Source of the DNA: Gammaproteobacteria bacterium
GTDB taxonomy: Bacteria; Pseudomonadota; Gammaproteobacteria; SZUA-229
Reading direction: 5' to 3'
Assembly (NCBI GenBank): GCA_029882355.1
Contig: JAOUKV010000011.1
Span: 31,861-95,860, forward strand
DNA length: 64,000 nt
The translations under genes and the position numbers were made by a program. Below the pieces are notes generated by a model, which searched no databases, had not been told where the DNA came from, and saw nothing but the letters and a program-made list of their open reading frames with translations. Position 1 is the stretch's first letter, and each line of letters starts with the position of its first letter. This document shows positions 36,202 through 45,143 of this stretch, piece after piece.

Positions 36202-37568
36202 TCTTCTACTGTCCCAACTTTTTTCTGCTCAGCCTTATCCTGATTTGCATTGTCTTGTGCTGCCAGATCTCCGACGATAACTGTCACTAATTTATCCGTT
36301 TTGATTCTACGCGCCATTGCCTCTTTTGCTTTCGCAGGTGTTACAGACTCAATATTTTCCACAAACTTTTGCAGATAATCTGCAGGCAGATTATAAAAAC
36401 CAATCATCGCCAGATAGCCCATCAATTTGCTATTACTGTCCAGATTTAATGGAAAACTACCGACCACATTACTGATGCTGTCAGCCAGCTCATCATCGGC
36501 CGGACCTTCTGCAATGTATTTATCCAGTTCGGATTGCAACAATGCCACCGCCTGATCCGTTTGATCCGCACGTGTCTGCATACCCATCATAAAAGGCCCG
36601 GCTTCACGCATTGGTGAAAAATAGCTATACACGCTATACGCCAGACCACGATCTTCACGAATCGTTTCCACCAGACGTGAGGCAAAGCCACTGCCACCAA
36701 AGGGGTGGTTCGCCATATACAAACTAAAATAGTCCTTATCGCCACGCTTCATTCCAGGTTGCCCCACATAAATATGCGCCTGCTTGGAAGGGTACTGAAT
36801 ACGAATTACTTTACTTTCGCTTAAAGGCTGCACCTCTGGAATTATTGCGGCTTTCTCACCAATGGTCAGACCCTTCGACAGACTGTTCGCAATCACCTCT
36901 GCCTGTGGACGCTCGACTGCGCCGACAATAATGATCAGTGCATTTTTGGCTACATAATATTTTTGATAGAAAGCTTTGATGGCTTCAAGATTCAATATTT
37001 CCAGCGATTCCTCTGTACCACCTGAAGGTGCCGCATAGGGGTGATCGCCATAAATTGCCTTATAAAAAGCTTCATCAGCAATGGCTGCAGGCGATTGTTT
37101 TCTTGCGGCCACCGCCACCTTCATTCTGGCCAGCTCACGTTCGAATTCTTTCTGATTAAAATCAGGCTGACTCAATACCGTTGTCAATGTCGCCAATGCC
37201 GTATCAAGATAGACTTTATCAGTCAGACTGCGCACACCGACAATCGCCATATCGCGCATGGAATCGTTTTCGAGTTGCGCACCTACCGATTCAAACTGCT
37301 CAGCCAGCACCTGCGCTGTTTTGCCTCCAGCACCTTCAGCCAGCAGACCATTGGTCAACGCCGCCAGACCGCTCAGACCCTCATCACGTGCACTGCCCGC
37401 ATCGAATACCACACGCACATCCAGCATCGGCAGGCCATTAACGTGCACGTACATCACCTTCGCACCGTTATCCGACTGCCAGCTTTGAATATCCGGCATA
37501 GCAAAAACCTGCACCGAGATTAAGCTCAACCACAGGCCAAATATTATCGATGATAATTTAATTAGCAT
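36198..37568 (-). CDS. M16-family peptidase-like subunit lacking the zinc motif
   Basis: 456 residues with a signal peptide (IFGLWLSLISVQVFA). It has two M16 halves, with DVRVVFDAGSARDEGLSGLAALTNGLL at the place where catalytic members have HxxEH: the histidines are replaced, so it should be the non-catalytic partner. The C-terminal half keeps RGLAYSVYSYFSPMREAGPFM. Partner domains of this type form clam-shell heterodimers with an active M16 subunit, here the adjacent upstream gene whose end it overlaps by 11 bp. The Lys/Gln-rich tail looks disordered. Confidence 0.88.
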   Translation of the reverse strand: MLIKLSSIIFGLWLSLISVQVFAMPDIQSWQSDNGAKVMYVHVNGLPMLDVRVVFDAGSARDEGLSGLAALTNGLLAEGAGGKTAQVLAEQFESVGAQLENDSMRDMAIVGVRSLTDKVYLDTALATLTTVLSQPDFNQKEFERELARMKVAVAARKQSPAAIADEAFYKAIYGDHPYAAPSGGTEESLEILNLEAIKAFYQKYYVAKNALIIIVGAVERPQAEVIANSLSKGLTIGEKAAIIPEVQPLSESKVIRIQYPSKQAHIYVGQPGMKRGDKDYFSLYMANHPFGGSGFASRLVETIREDRGLAYSVYSYFSPMREAGPFMMGMQTRADQTDQAVALLQSELDKYIAEGPADDELADSISNVVGSFPLNLDSNSKLMGYLAMIGFYNLPADYLQKFVENIESVTPAKAKEAMARRIKTDKLVTVIVGDLAAQDNANQDKAEQKKVGTVEE

Positions 37569-38964
37569 GACGGCCTCCCGTTTTCACACTGCTGGCCTGA
37601 GCGGCATTTCCTTCTATCGGCAAAGGATCGAGCACCGCCACCGATAATCGCTTATCCACCAGATATTTTTTCGCCACCTGCTGCACCTGCTCTGCGGTCA
37701 CAGCCTTCACCTTTTCGATGTACTCATCTTTGGTTTTCCAGCCCAGGCCCAATGTTTCCAGTATGCCTATCTGCATGGCTCGATAAAAACTCGAATCCTG
37801 CTCGTAGACGGTTGAAGCCAGCACTTGTGCAATCACTCGATCCATCTCCTTCTGCTCTGGCGGTGTATTTTTAATCGCTTCAATTTCATTTTTAATCGCC
37901 GCTTCGAGTTGATCCATACCGATACCGTCAGAGGGGATCACCGAGAAAGTAAATAAGTCTTCATGTCGTGCGTACAGACTGTAACCGGCACTCGCGCTGG
38001 TCGCCAGCTGTTCGCCCCTTATCAGGTTTCGCGTCAGGCGCGCGCTATCACCGCCATCCAGTAAACCCGCCAGCACCTCCAGCGCATACGCCTCTGCAGG
38101 GTCTTCGACCGTTATCAAAACCGGCACTTTGTAACCCATAATGAGCGTCGGTATCTCAGCGGGCAACTGCATGGTCAAACGCTGCACACCATATTGCTCG
38201 GCTTCATGTCGTGGTTTGCGTACAGGCAAATTGACGATTGCCAGAGGACTGAAATACTCTTTGGCCAGTTTGAATACCTCGTCGGCATCGACATCGCCAA
38301 CTACTACCAGAGTGGCATTATTGGGCGCATACCAGCTCCTGTACCAGCTTCGCAGGTCTTCAATGGTCATACTGTCCAGATCTTCCATCCAGCCAATAAT
38401 CGGCTGACGGTAAGGGCTGTTGGTGTAGGCCATGGCGTTGAAGCGTTCGTATAACAGACCGGTAGGCTTGTCATCAGTACGCAAACGGCGCTCTTCTTTA
38501 ACCACCTCAACCTCCTTGAGAAACTCCGCTTCATCCAGAGTCAGATTGCGCATGCGATCGGCTTCCATACTCAGGCAAATCTCCAGTTTATCGCTGGCGA
38601 TACGCTGAAAATAAGCGGTGTAATCCTTGCTGGTAAAGGCATTCTCCTTGCCGCCATTGGCGGCGATAATCTCTGAAAATTTACCCGATGGATAATCTGG
38701 CGTGCCCTTAAACATCATATGTTCCAGTACATGCGAGACGCCGGTGATGCCATCGTGTTCAAAACTACCGCCGACGTTATACCAAACTTGCGAAACTACC
38801 ACCGGCGCACGATGATTCTCGATCACCCTTATTTTCATGCCATTGGTTAACTGGAAAGCCTGCACCTCACCTTCTTTGACTGGATTGGACTCATCATTAA
38901 AAACAAATAAAACCGCGCCCAAAACGAAGGCGGTCAAAACTAGTAGTGAAATATAAATACGCAT
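37558..38964 (-). CDS. M16-family zinc metallopeptidase, catalytic subunit
   Basis: 468 residues with an N-terminal membrane anchor or signal (ISLLVLTAFVLGAVLFVF). The inverted zinc motif HVLEH is in GVSHVLEHMMFKGTPDYP, with the distal glutamate in the following EADRMRNLTLDEAEFLKEVEVVKEERRLR. The C-terminal half has the ATSASAGYSLYARHEDLFTF strand. It is a processing peptidase of the pitrilysin/MPP type acting in the periplasm, substrate unknown. It is divergent from ftsY across about 100 bp and heads the M16-M16-rsmD-coaD-fdx-ggt string. Confidence 0.92.
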   Translation of the reverse strand: MRIYISLLVLTAFVLGAVLFVFNDESNPVKEGEVQAFQLTNGMKIRVIENHRAPVVVSQVWYNVGGSFEHDGITGVSHVLEHMMFKGTPDYPSGKFSEIIAANGGKENAFTSKDYTAYFQRIASDKLEICLSMEADRMRNLTLDEAEFLKEVEVVKEERRLRTDDKPTGLLYERFNAMAYTNSPYRQPIIGWMEDLDSMTIEDLRSWYRSWYAPNNATLVVVGDVDADEVFKLAKEYFSPLAIVNLPVRKPRHEAEQYGVQRLTMQLPAEIPTLIMGYKVPVLITVEDPAEAYALEVLAGLLDGGDSARLTRNLIRGEQLATSASAGYSLYARHEDLFTFSVIPSDGIGMDQLEAAIKNEIEAIKNTPPEQKEMDRVIAQVLASTVYEQDSSFYRAMQIGILETLGLGWKTKDEYIEKVKAVTAEQVQQVAKKYLVDKRLSVAVLDPLPIEGNAAQASSVKTGGRHAN

Positions 38965-39066
38965 TATGAAAATAAAACCCTTATTAAAATAATAATCCTT
39001 AATCTTGATAGTGCTGGATGATAGGATATCCAGCTCCTATACACCACTGATAAACCATATATACCT

Positions 39067-40116
39067 ATGTTCGGCTTCGGTAAACGAAAAAAACCTAAAG
39101 ATAACCCTGTTGAACAGGAAGCCAGCACTGCTACTGCACCAGTCGCTGATATACCTTTTAACCCATTAACTATCAAACCCGTCGAGCCAGAACAGATTGA
39201 AGGTGCAGAGCCCGCTGATCTGACCGAAAAGCTGGCCAAAACCCGTCGCGGATTTGGCGATGGCATGGCCGACTTCGTTCTCGGCAAAAAAGAACTCGAC
39301 AGCAACATGCTGGACGAGCTCGAAACTACCTTGCTCAGCGCTGACGTTGGTATCGAAGCCACCAGCGAGATTATCGACACGCTGCAATCACAAATAACAC
39401 GCAAGGCATTTGCCAATACCGAAGCGCTGCACATCGCTTTAGGCGATATTATGGCCAAAATTCTCGAACCTTGCGAACAACCGCTGGTGATCGACTCCGA
39501 ACATAAACCTTACGTCATCCTCATCGTTGGTATCAATGGTGCCGGTAAGACCACCAGCATCGGCAAGCTGGCCCACCATTTTCAGCAACAGGGTAAATCC
39601 GTGCTATTGGCCGCTGGCGACACTTTCCGCGCCGCCGCTGTCGAACAACTCAAGGAATGGGGCAGCCGTAACAATGTACCTGTCGTCGCCCAGGGCACCG
39701 GCGCTGACCCCGCTTCAGTTATCTTTGACGCCATTGAGTCAGCAAGTTCAAAAAATATTGATGTTGTAATTGCCGATACCGCCGGCCGCCTGCACACACA
39801 GGATCATCTCATGGAAGAACTGAAAAAAATCAAGCGAGTGATGGGCAAATTCGATGGTTCAGCACCGCACGAGACCCTGCTCATTATGGATGCCGGTTTT
39901 GGCCAAAATGGGCTACAACAGGCTCAGCAGTTCCATGAAGCTATGACGCTCAGTGGACTCGCTATTACTAAACTTGATGGCACTGCAAAAGGTGGTATTC
40001 TGTTCGCCATCGCCAGCAAGTTGAAACTACCAATTCGTTTTATCGGTGTCGGTGAAGGCATCGAAGATTTACGGCCCTTTCACGCCAAAGAATTTGTTGA
40101 AGCACTGCTCGAATAA
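39067..40116 (+). CDS. ftsY: Signal recognition particle receptor
   Basis: 349 residues: a short acidic N-terminal region (~1-60), helical N domain (LTEKLAKTRRGFGDGMADFVLGKKELDSNMLDELETTLLSADVG) and SRP-type GTPase domain with G1 GINGAGKTTSIGKLA, GDTFRAAAVEQLKEW, G3 VVIADTAGRLHTQ, G4 ITKLDGTAKGG and FIGVGEGIEDLRPF. It docks the Ffh-ribosome complex at the membrane. It is the first gene of ftsY-ftsE-ftsX, an order conserved across gammaproteobacteria, with rpoH following. Confidence 0.97.
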   Translation: MFGFGKRKKPKDNPVEQEASTATAPVADIPFNPLTIKPVEPEQIEGAEPADLTEKLAKTRRGFGDGMADFVLGKKELDSNMLDELETTLLSADVGIEATSEIIDTLQSQITRKAFANTEALHIALGDIMAKILEPCEQPLVIDSEHKPYVILIVGINGAGKTTSIGKLAHHFQQQGKSVLLAAGDTFRAAAVEQLKEWGSRNNVPVVAQGTGADPASVIFDAIESASSKNIDVVIADTAGRLHTQDHLMEELKKIKRVMGKFDGSAPHETLLIMDAGFGQNGLQQAQQFHEAMTLSGLAITKLDGTAKGGILFAIASKLKLPIRFIGVGEGIEDLRPFHAKEFVEALLE

Positions 40117-40145
40117 CAGAATAATAAAATCGGGACATCGCACGC

Positions 40146-40838
40146 ATGATTCATTTCGACAACGTCAGCAAACAATATCCGGGCGGCTATGAAGCACTCA
40201 GACAAGTCTGCTTCCGCTTGCCCAAAGGTAAAATGGGCTACCTCACCGGACATTCCGGCGCAGGTAAAAGCACCCTGCTCAAGCTGATTGCACTCATCGA
40301 ACGTCCCAGCCGTGGCCAGATCATTCTCGACGGTGTTAATCTCAGCCATATCAGTAACCGTCAAGTGCCTTATGTGCGCCGCAATATCGGTATTATTTTC
40401 CAGAATCACCACCTGCTTTATGATCGCCCGGTTTTCGATAACGTGGCCATGCCACTAGTGATACAGGGTTATCGTCACAAGGAAATTCAAAGCCGTGTAC
40501 GTGCTGCGCTAGATCAGGTGGGTCTACTAAAAAAAGAAAAATCTGACCCTATCACGCTCTCTGGTGGTGAACAACAGCGCGTTGGCATTGCTCGCGCCAT
40601 CGTCCATAAACCCGCATTATTGCTGGCTGATGAGCCTACTGGCAACCTTGATCCCGAGCTATCGCTGGAAATCATGCAACTATTCGCCCGCTTCAATCAG
40701 GTTGGTACCAGCGTATTAATTGCCAGCCATGATATTGACCTGATCCAGCAAATCGGTGCAAAAGCCCTTAGTTTGAAAGATGGTCGAATTCTGCACGATG
40801 AAATCAGCCCCGATGAAGCCATCTCAGGAGCGGCATAA
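40146..40838 (+). CDS. ftsE: Cell division ATP-binding protein FtsE
   Basis: 230-residue ABC ATPase: Walker [14 protein letters not shown] (~36-48), Q-loop [10 protein letters not shown], signature [15 protein letters not shown], Walker [15 protein letters not shown], and H-loop ASHDIDLI. With FtsX it forms an ABC-like complex at the division septum that activates peptidoglycan hydrolases rather than transporting a solute. It begins 29 bp after ftsY and ends 2 bp before ftsX. Confidence 0.97.
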   Translation: MIHFDNVSKQYPGGYEALRQVCFRLPKGKMGYLTGHSGAGKSTLLKLIALIERPSRGQIILDGVNLSHISNRQVPYVRRNIGIIFQNHHLLYDRPVFDNVAMPLVIQGYRHKEIQSRVRAALDQVGLLKKEKSDPITLSGGEQQRVGIARAIVHKPALLLADEPTGNLDPELSLEIMQLFARFNQVGTSVLIASHDIDLIQQIGAKALSLKDGRILHDEISPDEAISGAA

Positions 40839-40840
40839 CC

Positions 40841-41785
40841 ATGCGTAAAGGACCACAATACAACACGCTGCTCACCGCCTATTTCATTCATCATGCAAGG
40901 GTGTTGCTTGGAAGTCTTGGCCATTTAACGCGCCACCCCCTGTCCACATCTATGACTATGGCCGTAATTGCCATCGCGCTAACATTACCTGCAGGCCTGT
41001 ATTTGGCACTCAACAATATTAGCGGGCTGAGCGCAGGCTGGGATAGCTCGACGAAAATTTCGCTTTTTCTACACGCCAATGTCAGCGAGAAAAAAGCACA
41101 AACACTGCTCAACCGTTTGCAGCTACATAATGAAATCGACAGTATTAGCCTGATATCTAAAGAGCAGGGTCTGGCACAATTCAAACAACTTTCCGGCTTT
41201 GGTGATGCTCTGCAATTTCTTGAAGGTAACCCACTACCCATCGTATTGGTGGTTCAACCGATCATTGACACCAATCGCCCCGACCGCATTAATCAACTAC
41301 TCAAAGAACTGGAAGGCGACAAACTGGTAGAACTAGCACAGCTCGATATGCAATGGGTGAAACGCCTGTATGCACTACTCGAAATAGCCCATCGCGTCAT
41401 TTGGGCCATCGGTAGTCTGCTGGGACTGGCGGTATTGCTGATTGTCGGCAACACCATTCGACTGGATATCCAAAATCGTCGCTCCGAAATTGAAGTCTCT
41501 AAACTCATTGGTGCGTCTAATGCATTTATTCGCCGACCCTTTCTGTACACCGGCTTCTGGTATGGTTTTAGCGGCGGCCTGCTAGCCTGGCTGCTAACAA
41601 CATTATCACTCTATATGCTGGCTGAACCGATAGAAAAACTCGCCCTGCTCTACAACAGTGATTTCCAGCTCAGTGGTCTCAGTCTGGGCGACACCAGCAG
41701 TCTCATCATTATCAGCTGTGGCCTGGGGCTGCTCGGCTCCTGGCTGGCTGTAGGGCGTCATCTGGACGAAATTGAACCCACTTAG
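40841..41785 (+). CDS. ftsX: Cell division protein FtsX
   Basis: 314 residues with a basic cytoplasmic N-terminus, membrane segment 1 near 43-63 (MAVIAIALTLPAGLYLAL), a periplasmic domain (~70-185) that should contact an amidase activator, and three C-terminal membrane segments (~190-215, ~235-265, ~283-305). The NRRSEIEVSKLIGASNAFIRRPFLYTGFWYGFSGG coupling region is typical. It partners FtsE. No terminator is visible before the rpoH control region. Confidence 0.95.
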   Translation: MRKGPQYNTLLTAYFIHHARVLLGSLGHLTRHPLSTSMTMAVIAIALTLPAGLYLALNNISGLSAGWDSSTKISLFLHANVSEKKAQTLLNRLQLHNEIDSISLISKEQGLAQFKQLSGFGDALQFLEGNPLPIVLVVQPIIDTNRPDRINQLLKELEGDKLVELAQLDMQWVKRLYALLEIAHRVIWAIGSLLGLAVLLIVGNTIRLDIQNRRSEIEVSKLIGASNAFIRRPFLYTGFWYGFSGGLLAWLLTTLSLYMLAEPIEKLALLYNSDFQLSGLSLGDTSSLIIISCGLGLLGSWLAVGRHLDEIEPT

Positions 41786-41850
41786 ACTGAGCGATCTACT
41801 TGATCTCCATCAAAAAAGTATAGATATATTCCTCGGAACTTTCGCTAAAA

Positions 41851-41877
41851 TTAGCACTCCTACTTCTTGAGTGCTAA
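41851..41877. promoter_or_regulatory. CIRCE element (HrcA operator) upstream of rpoH
   Basis: TTAGCACTC (41851-41859), 9-bp spacer, GAGTGCTAA (41869-41877): a perfect match to the CIRCE consensus, 32 bp before the chosen rpoH ATG. HrcA binds this dyad and is inactivated by heat. It is in the right place to block rpoH transcription or, in RNA, to form a stem near the ribosome site. No hrcA gene is in the window. Confidence 0.92.
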
Positions 41878-41908
41878 TATCACAGCTATGCAACGTGGAG
41901 ACAATCTT

Positions 41909-42766
41909 ATGAACACAGCCCTGATTTCTACTAACCATCAGTATCCGGTTAGCGTAAGCAATCTAAGCACCTATATTCAGCAGGTCAACCGTTTTGCCCT
42001 TCTCAGCGCTGAAGAGGAGCGTGCGTTAGCTACAGAACTCCATGAAAATGGCAATGTTGAGGCCGCTCAACAGCTAATCATGAGCAATTTACGCTTTGTC
42101 GTCAAAATTGCCCGTGGTTATATGGGCTATGGTCTTCAACTTAATGATCTGATTCAGGAAGGTAATATTGGCTTGATGAAAGCAGTTAAACGCTTTTCAC
42201 CAGACCACAACGTTCGTTTAATTTCCTACGCCGTTCACTGGATCAAAGCTGAGATTCACGAATTTGTCATTCGTAACTGGAAGATCGTAAAAATTGCGAC
42301 CACCAAACCCCAGCGTAAATTATTTTTTAAATTGCGTAGCAGTAAAAAACGTCTGGGCTGGTTCAATCATGAGGAAGTTCAGGACGTTGCTGACACTCTG
42401 GGTGTGAAACCTGAAACCGTGCTAGAAATGGAATCCCGTCTAAGCAATTATGATGTGGCCTTTGACGCACCAGCCAGTGAGGACGATGAACAGGCGTTTT
42501 CACCTTCTGCTTATCTAACCGATCAGCATGCTGACCCTGCACGTCAGTTAGAAGCCGACGATAGCCAGTCTCAACATCTGGAACTCATGGCTAGCTCATT
42601 GCAACAGCTAGATGAACGCAGCCGAGACATTGTCCAACGACGCTGGTTGAATGAAGATAAAGCAACCTTGCACGAACTGGCTGACGAATATCAAGTATCT
42701 GCCGAGCGCATTCGCCAGATTGAACAGAATGCGATCAAAAAATTGCGCGTCTCATTGACTGCGTAA
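41909..42766 (+). CDS. rpoH: RNA polymerase heat-shock sigma factor sigma-32
   Basis: From ATG 41909 (GGAG 8 nt upstream) the protein has 285 residues, matching E. coli RpoH at 284. The frame opens at 41867, but that start would lie inside the CIRCE element. Region 2 reads [89 protein letters not shown], including the RpoH box; region 4 has [13 protein letters not shown] and the helix-turn-helix [27 protein letters not shown]. It directs transcription of chaperone and protease genes. A bidirectional terminator follows. Confidence 0.96.
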   Translation: MNTALISTNHQYPVSVSNLSTYIQQVNRFALLSAEEERALATELHENGNVEAAQQLIMSNLRFVVKIARGYMGYGLQLNDLIQEGNIGLMKAVKRFSPDHNVRLISYAVHWIKAEIHEFVIRNWKIVKIATTKPQRKLFFKLRSSKKRLGWFNHEEVQDVADTLGVKPETVLEMESRLSNYDVAFDAPASEDDEQAFSPSAYLTDQHADPARQLEADDSQSQHLELMASSLQQLDERSRDIVQRRWLNEDKATLHELADEYQVSAERIRQIEQNAIKKLRVSLTA

Positions 42767-42791
42767 CATTAAAACACAGCAATTGAGATAA

Positions 42792-42823
42792 AAAAAAGCC
42801 CGGCAACATTGCCGGGCTTTTTT
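42792..42823. terminator. Bidirectional terminator between rpoH and outer-membrane protein gene
   Basis: GCCCGGCAA CAT TGCCGGGC stem flanked by A6-7 and T6, 25 nt after the rpoH stop and 20 nt from the stop of the convergent gene; it can serve both strands. Confidence 0.93.
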
Positions 42824-42842
42824 GTTTATTCACTAAACGAAA

Positions 42843-43349
42843 CTACAGTTTCATCACAAAGTTAAGTTGCAGTGAATCAACATTACTACGTATTACATAC
42901 TCACCACGAAGCTCCATTTTAGGGCTCAAGTTAAAGCCTAAACCAGCGCCAAACATAAAACCATCATCATCACCTATATCCAAACCAGCGCGTGCAATTA
43001 TGTTTAACTTAGCCTGAACTGGTAGACTGAAAACAGCATTACCCCAAAGGCCTGTTGCTTTTGTTGCTACAGTAGTATTTATAGGAGAAAATGGAAAAAC
43101 AGGGGAAAACCCAATGGTATTATATTCCATATCACCCGTATCCATATAACCCGCTTCCACTGACAATTTTCCTTTACCCATTTTCACGGGTAAATCATAA
43201 CCACCAAAAAACTGGAAACCTATGCCAGAGCTAGATCCTGGCAATGAATTGGAACCCAAACCACCACCGAAGTATATTTTATCACTACCCGCCGCATGAC
43301 CATAACCCGTAACCAGCATAGCAATAAATACAAAACTTAATTTTTTCAT
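42843..43349 (-). CDS. Small outer-membrane beta-barrel protein
   Basis: 168 residues with a signal peptide (KLSFVFIAMLVTGYGHA) and an eight-strand-barrel-like pattern: DKIYFGGGLGSNSLPGSSSGIGFQFFGGYDLP, KLSVEAGYMDTGDMEY, GLWGNAVFSLPVQAKLNIIARAGLDIGDDDGFMFGAGLGFNL and the last strands KMELRGEYVIRSNVDSLQLNFVMKL. It resembles the OmpA-like porin/outer_membrane_beta-barrel group (OprG/AcfA-like). Function is unspecified. The ribosome site GAGGAG lies about 8 nt upstream, preceded by a 16-bp palindrome that may be an operator. Confidence 0.8.
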   Translation of the reverse strand: MKKLSFVFIAMLVTGYGHAAGSDKIYFGGGLGSNSLPGSSSGIGFQFFGGYDLPVKMGKGKLSVEAGYMDTGDMEYNTIGFSPVFPFSPINTTVATKATGLWGNAVFSLPVQAKLNIIARAGLDIGDDDGFMFGAGLGFNLSPKMELRGEYVIRSNVDSLQLNFVMKL

Positions 43350-43372
43350 AACTTCTCCTCGTAGATAAAATC

Positions 43373-43388
43373 ACAGCAAAATTGCTGT
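43373..43388. promoter_or_regulatory. Palindrome upstream of the outer-membrane protein gene
   Basis: ACAGCAA (43373-43379), 2 bp, TTGCTGT (43382-43388): perfect 7-bp arms 24 bp before the start of the leftward barrel-protein gene. It is too compact for a good hairpin loop and looks like an operator. No regulator is identified. Confidence 0.35.
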
Positions 43389-43437
43389 CCTAGTTTTTTT
43401 GTGCAATTTGCATTTTTTATTTGTGGATTTAAATGCT

Positions 43438-44295
43438 TTATCGCACATATTGAGAGGTAAATGCAACCTCTATATTTCTTCCAGCATTCTTATCTCCGGC
43501 CTCTGCTACCCATGCATGCCCATATACAATTTCATAGCTGGCAGGCAACACATTACTCTTTCGATACACCTCATAAGCTTCACGCAACTTTTTTAACATA
43601 TTACGTGTTAACAAACCCTGCCTGTGTCCATTAGCAGTTACATTAGCACCAATATCACGCAAGTCCTGCATTAAGGTATCAATTTTTTTGTAATTTACGG
43701 TGATAATTTCTGACTCCATGACTGGTTCGGCAAAACCCGCTTGCAGCAAAGCGTCACCGATATCATGCATATCGATAAAACTATTTACGTGTACGGCTGC
43801 ATCTACTTTCTGCCAGCTGGTGCGAAGCTCTTTTAAGGTATCTGGACCGAATGTGGCAAAATGTAGCAATGCACCTGGTTTCAATACACGCTTAAATTCT
43901 GTCAACGCCGCACCTAGATCATTACACCACTGCATCGCCAAATTTGAAAATAACAAATCAAAACTTTGATCGGCAAACGGCAGCGCCTCTATGTTGCCGC
44001 ATACCTGGTGCGGCTTTCTAAATAAAACACCCTGCTTAACTGACTTATGTAGCATAGCCTCGGATAAGTCGAGCAAAACCACTTCCGCTTTTTTATATTT
44101 TTTCTGCAAAGGTTTAACGGCTTCACCTGTGCCGGTACCTGCATCCAAAATCCATTCTGGCGATAGATTTACGACATCTAATTTTTCCAGCAATCGTTTG
44201 CAAACTTCTTTTTGTAACACTGCAGCTTCGTCGTAGCTATCCGCGGCCTTATCAAAAGCCTGACGTACACGTTGCTGGTCAAAAATTTGTCTCAT
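43438..44295 (-). CDS. bioC: Malonyl-ACP O-methyltransferase
   Basis: 285 residues. Class I SAM fold: VRQAFDKAADSYDEAAVLQKEVCKRLLEKL at the start, motif I WILDAGTGTGEAV, motif II FDLLFSNLAMQWCNDL, and RVLKPGALLHFATFGPDTLKELRTSW, the last being characteristic of BioC. It methylates malonyl-ACP so that the fatty-acid elongation cycle can build the pimeloyl chain of biotin. It overlaps bioH by 4 bp (ATGA). No bioFADB genes are in the window. Confidence 0.93.
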   Translation of the reverse strand: MRQIFDQQRVRQAFDKAADSYDEAAVLQKEVCKRLLEKLDVVNLSPEWILDAGTGTGEAVKPLQKKYKKAEVVLLDLSEAMLHKSVKQGVLFRKPHQVCGNIEALPFADQSFDLLFSNLAMQWCNDLGAALTEFKRVLKPGALLHFATFGPDTLKELRTSWQKVDAAVHVNSFIDMHDIGDALLQAGFAEPVMESEIITVNYKKIDTLMQDLRDIGANVTANGHRQGLLTRNMLKKLREAYEVYRKSNVLPASYEIVYGHAWVAEAGDKNAGRNIEVAFTSQYVR

Positions 44296-45053
44296 CGTAA
44301 ACCTTCTGCAAACTCGGTTAATGCCAAAACAAATCTTTCTGGATGAGAAATAAATGGCGCATGCGCTGCATCCTTTTCAACAATAACTTTAATATTTGGC
44401 TGTAATATTTTTAATTCATCAGCCAGCGATGCTGGCACGAGCGTATCGCGACCACCCAGCAACCAGGACACAGGGCGATTTAAATAGGGCAATTCTTTGC
44501 GCAGATCAGTATTTAACAATATATCAAGACCCGATCTGAGCGCAGCCATGGAAGCACGTCCACGTTTATGCAATGATTGCTGTAATTCACGAATAGTACT
44601 CATAGTCACACCCGAACCCTTTACCTGCAAAGCCAGAAAACGTTTGATGGTGGCATCCGCATCTTTTTCCAATGAAGCCGCAAATAATTCGAAAACTTTT
44701 TTTTCTACAGCACAGCGCCAATCCTGTTTTTGAACAAAACAGGGCGTTGTTGAAACCATGAATAGACCCGCAACACGTTCAGGATAATCTTTGGCTAATT
44801 GCAACAAAGCTAAACCACCCAAAGACCATCCGACCCAGATCACAGGCCGATTAACCAAAGCAGCCAGTGTCTGCACATAGTCGTTGACAGTCTCAGCTTT
44901 AACTTCAGCCATGCTGCCATGACCCGGTAAATCAATCTGAATCACATCAATCCAGTCGGGTAACAAATCAAAACATGTCTGCCACACCGCACCGTTCATA
45001 GCCCAGCCGTGAACAAAAACACAGGTTATTTTTCTATGGCTTTTAGGCGGCAT
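44292..45053 (-). CDS. bioH: Pimeloyl-ACP methyl ester carboxylesterase
   Basis: 253-residue alpha/beta hydrolase: oxyanion region FVHGWAMNGAVWQ, nucleophile Ser in VGWSLGGLALLQLA, and the acid and histidine in LLGGRDTLVPASLADEL and KDAAHAPFISHPERF. It removes the methyl ester put on by BioC, ending pimeloyl chain extension. It lies immediately upstream of bioC with overlapping codons, supporting BioH over generic esterases. Divergent from plsY. Confidence 0.93.
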   Translation of the reverse strand: MPPKSHRKITCVFVHGWAMNGAVWQTCFDLLPDWIDVIQIDLPGHGSMAEVKAETVNDYVQTLAALVNRPVIWVGWSLGGLALLQLAKDYPERVAGLFMVSTTPCFVQKQDWRCAVEKKVFELFAASLEKDADATIKRFLALQVKGSGVTMSTIRELQQSLHKRGRASMAALRSGLDILLNTDLRKELPYLNRPVSWLLGGRDTLVPASLADELKILQPNIKVIVEKDAAHAPFISHPERFVLALTEFAEGLR

Positions 45054-45143
45054 TTATAGATGACCTGAGTTAAGCTTACACACGTTTTTTAACAACACTA
45101 GTTCCAGTTACTTTTTTGCCACATTATACGTTTTCCTGACACT

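Noticed and set aside
38964..39458. 164-codon open frame opposite the start of ftsY
   Set aside because: Low-complexity Ser-rich translation typical of antisense to a helical gene; ftsY is certain.
41867..41909. Longer rpoH start at 41867
   Set aside because: It would place the first codons inside the CIRCE dyad and has no ribosome site; ATG 41909 has GGAG and gives the family length.
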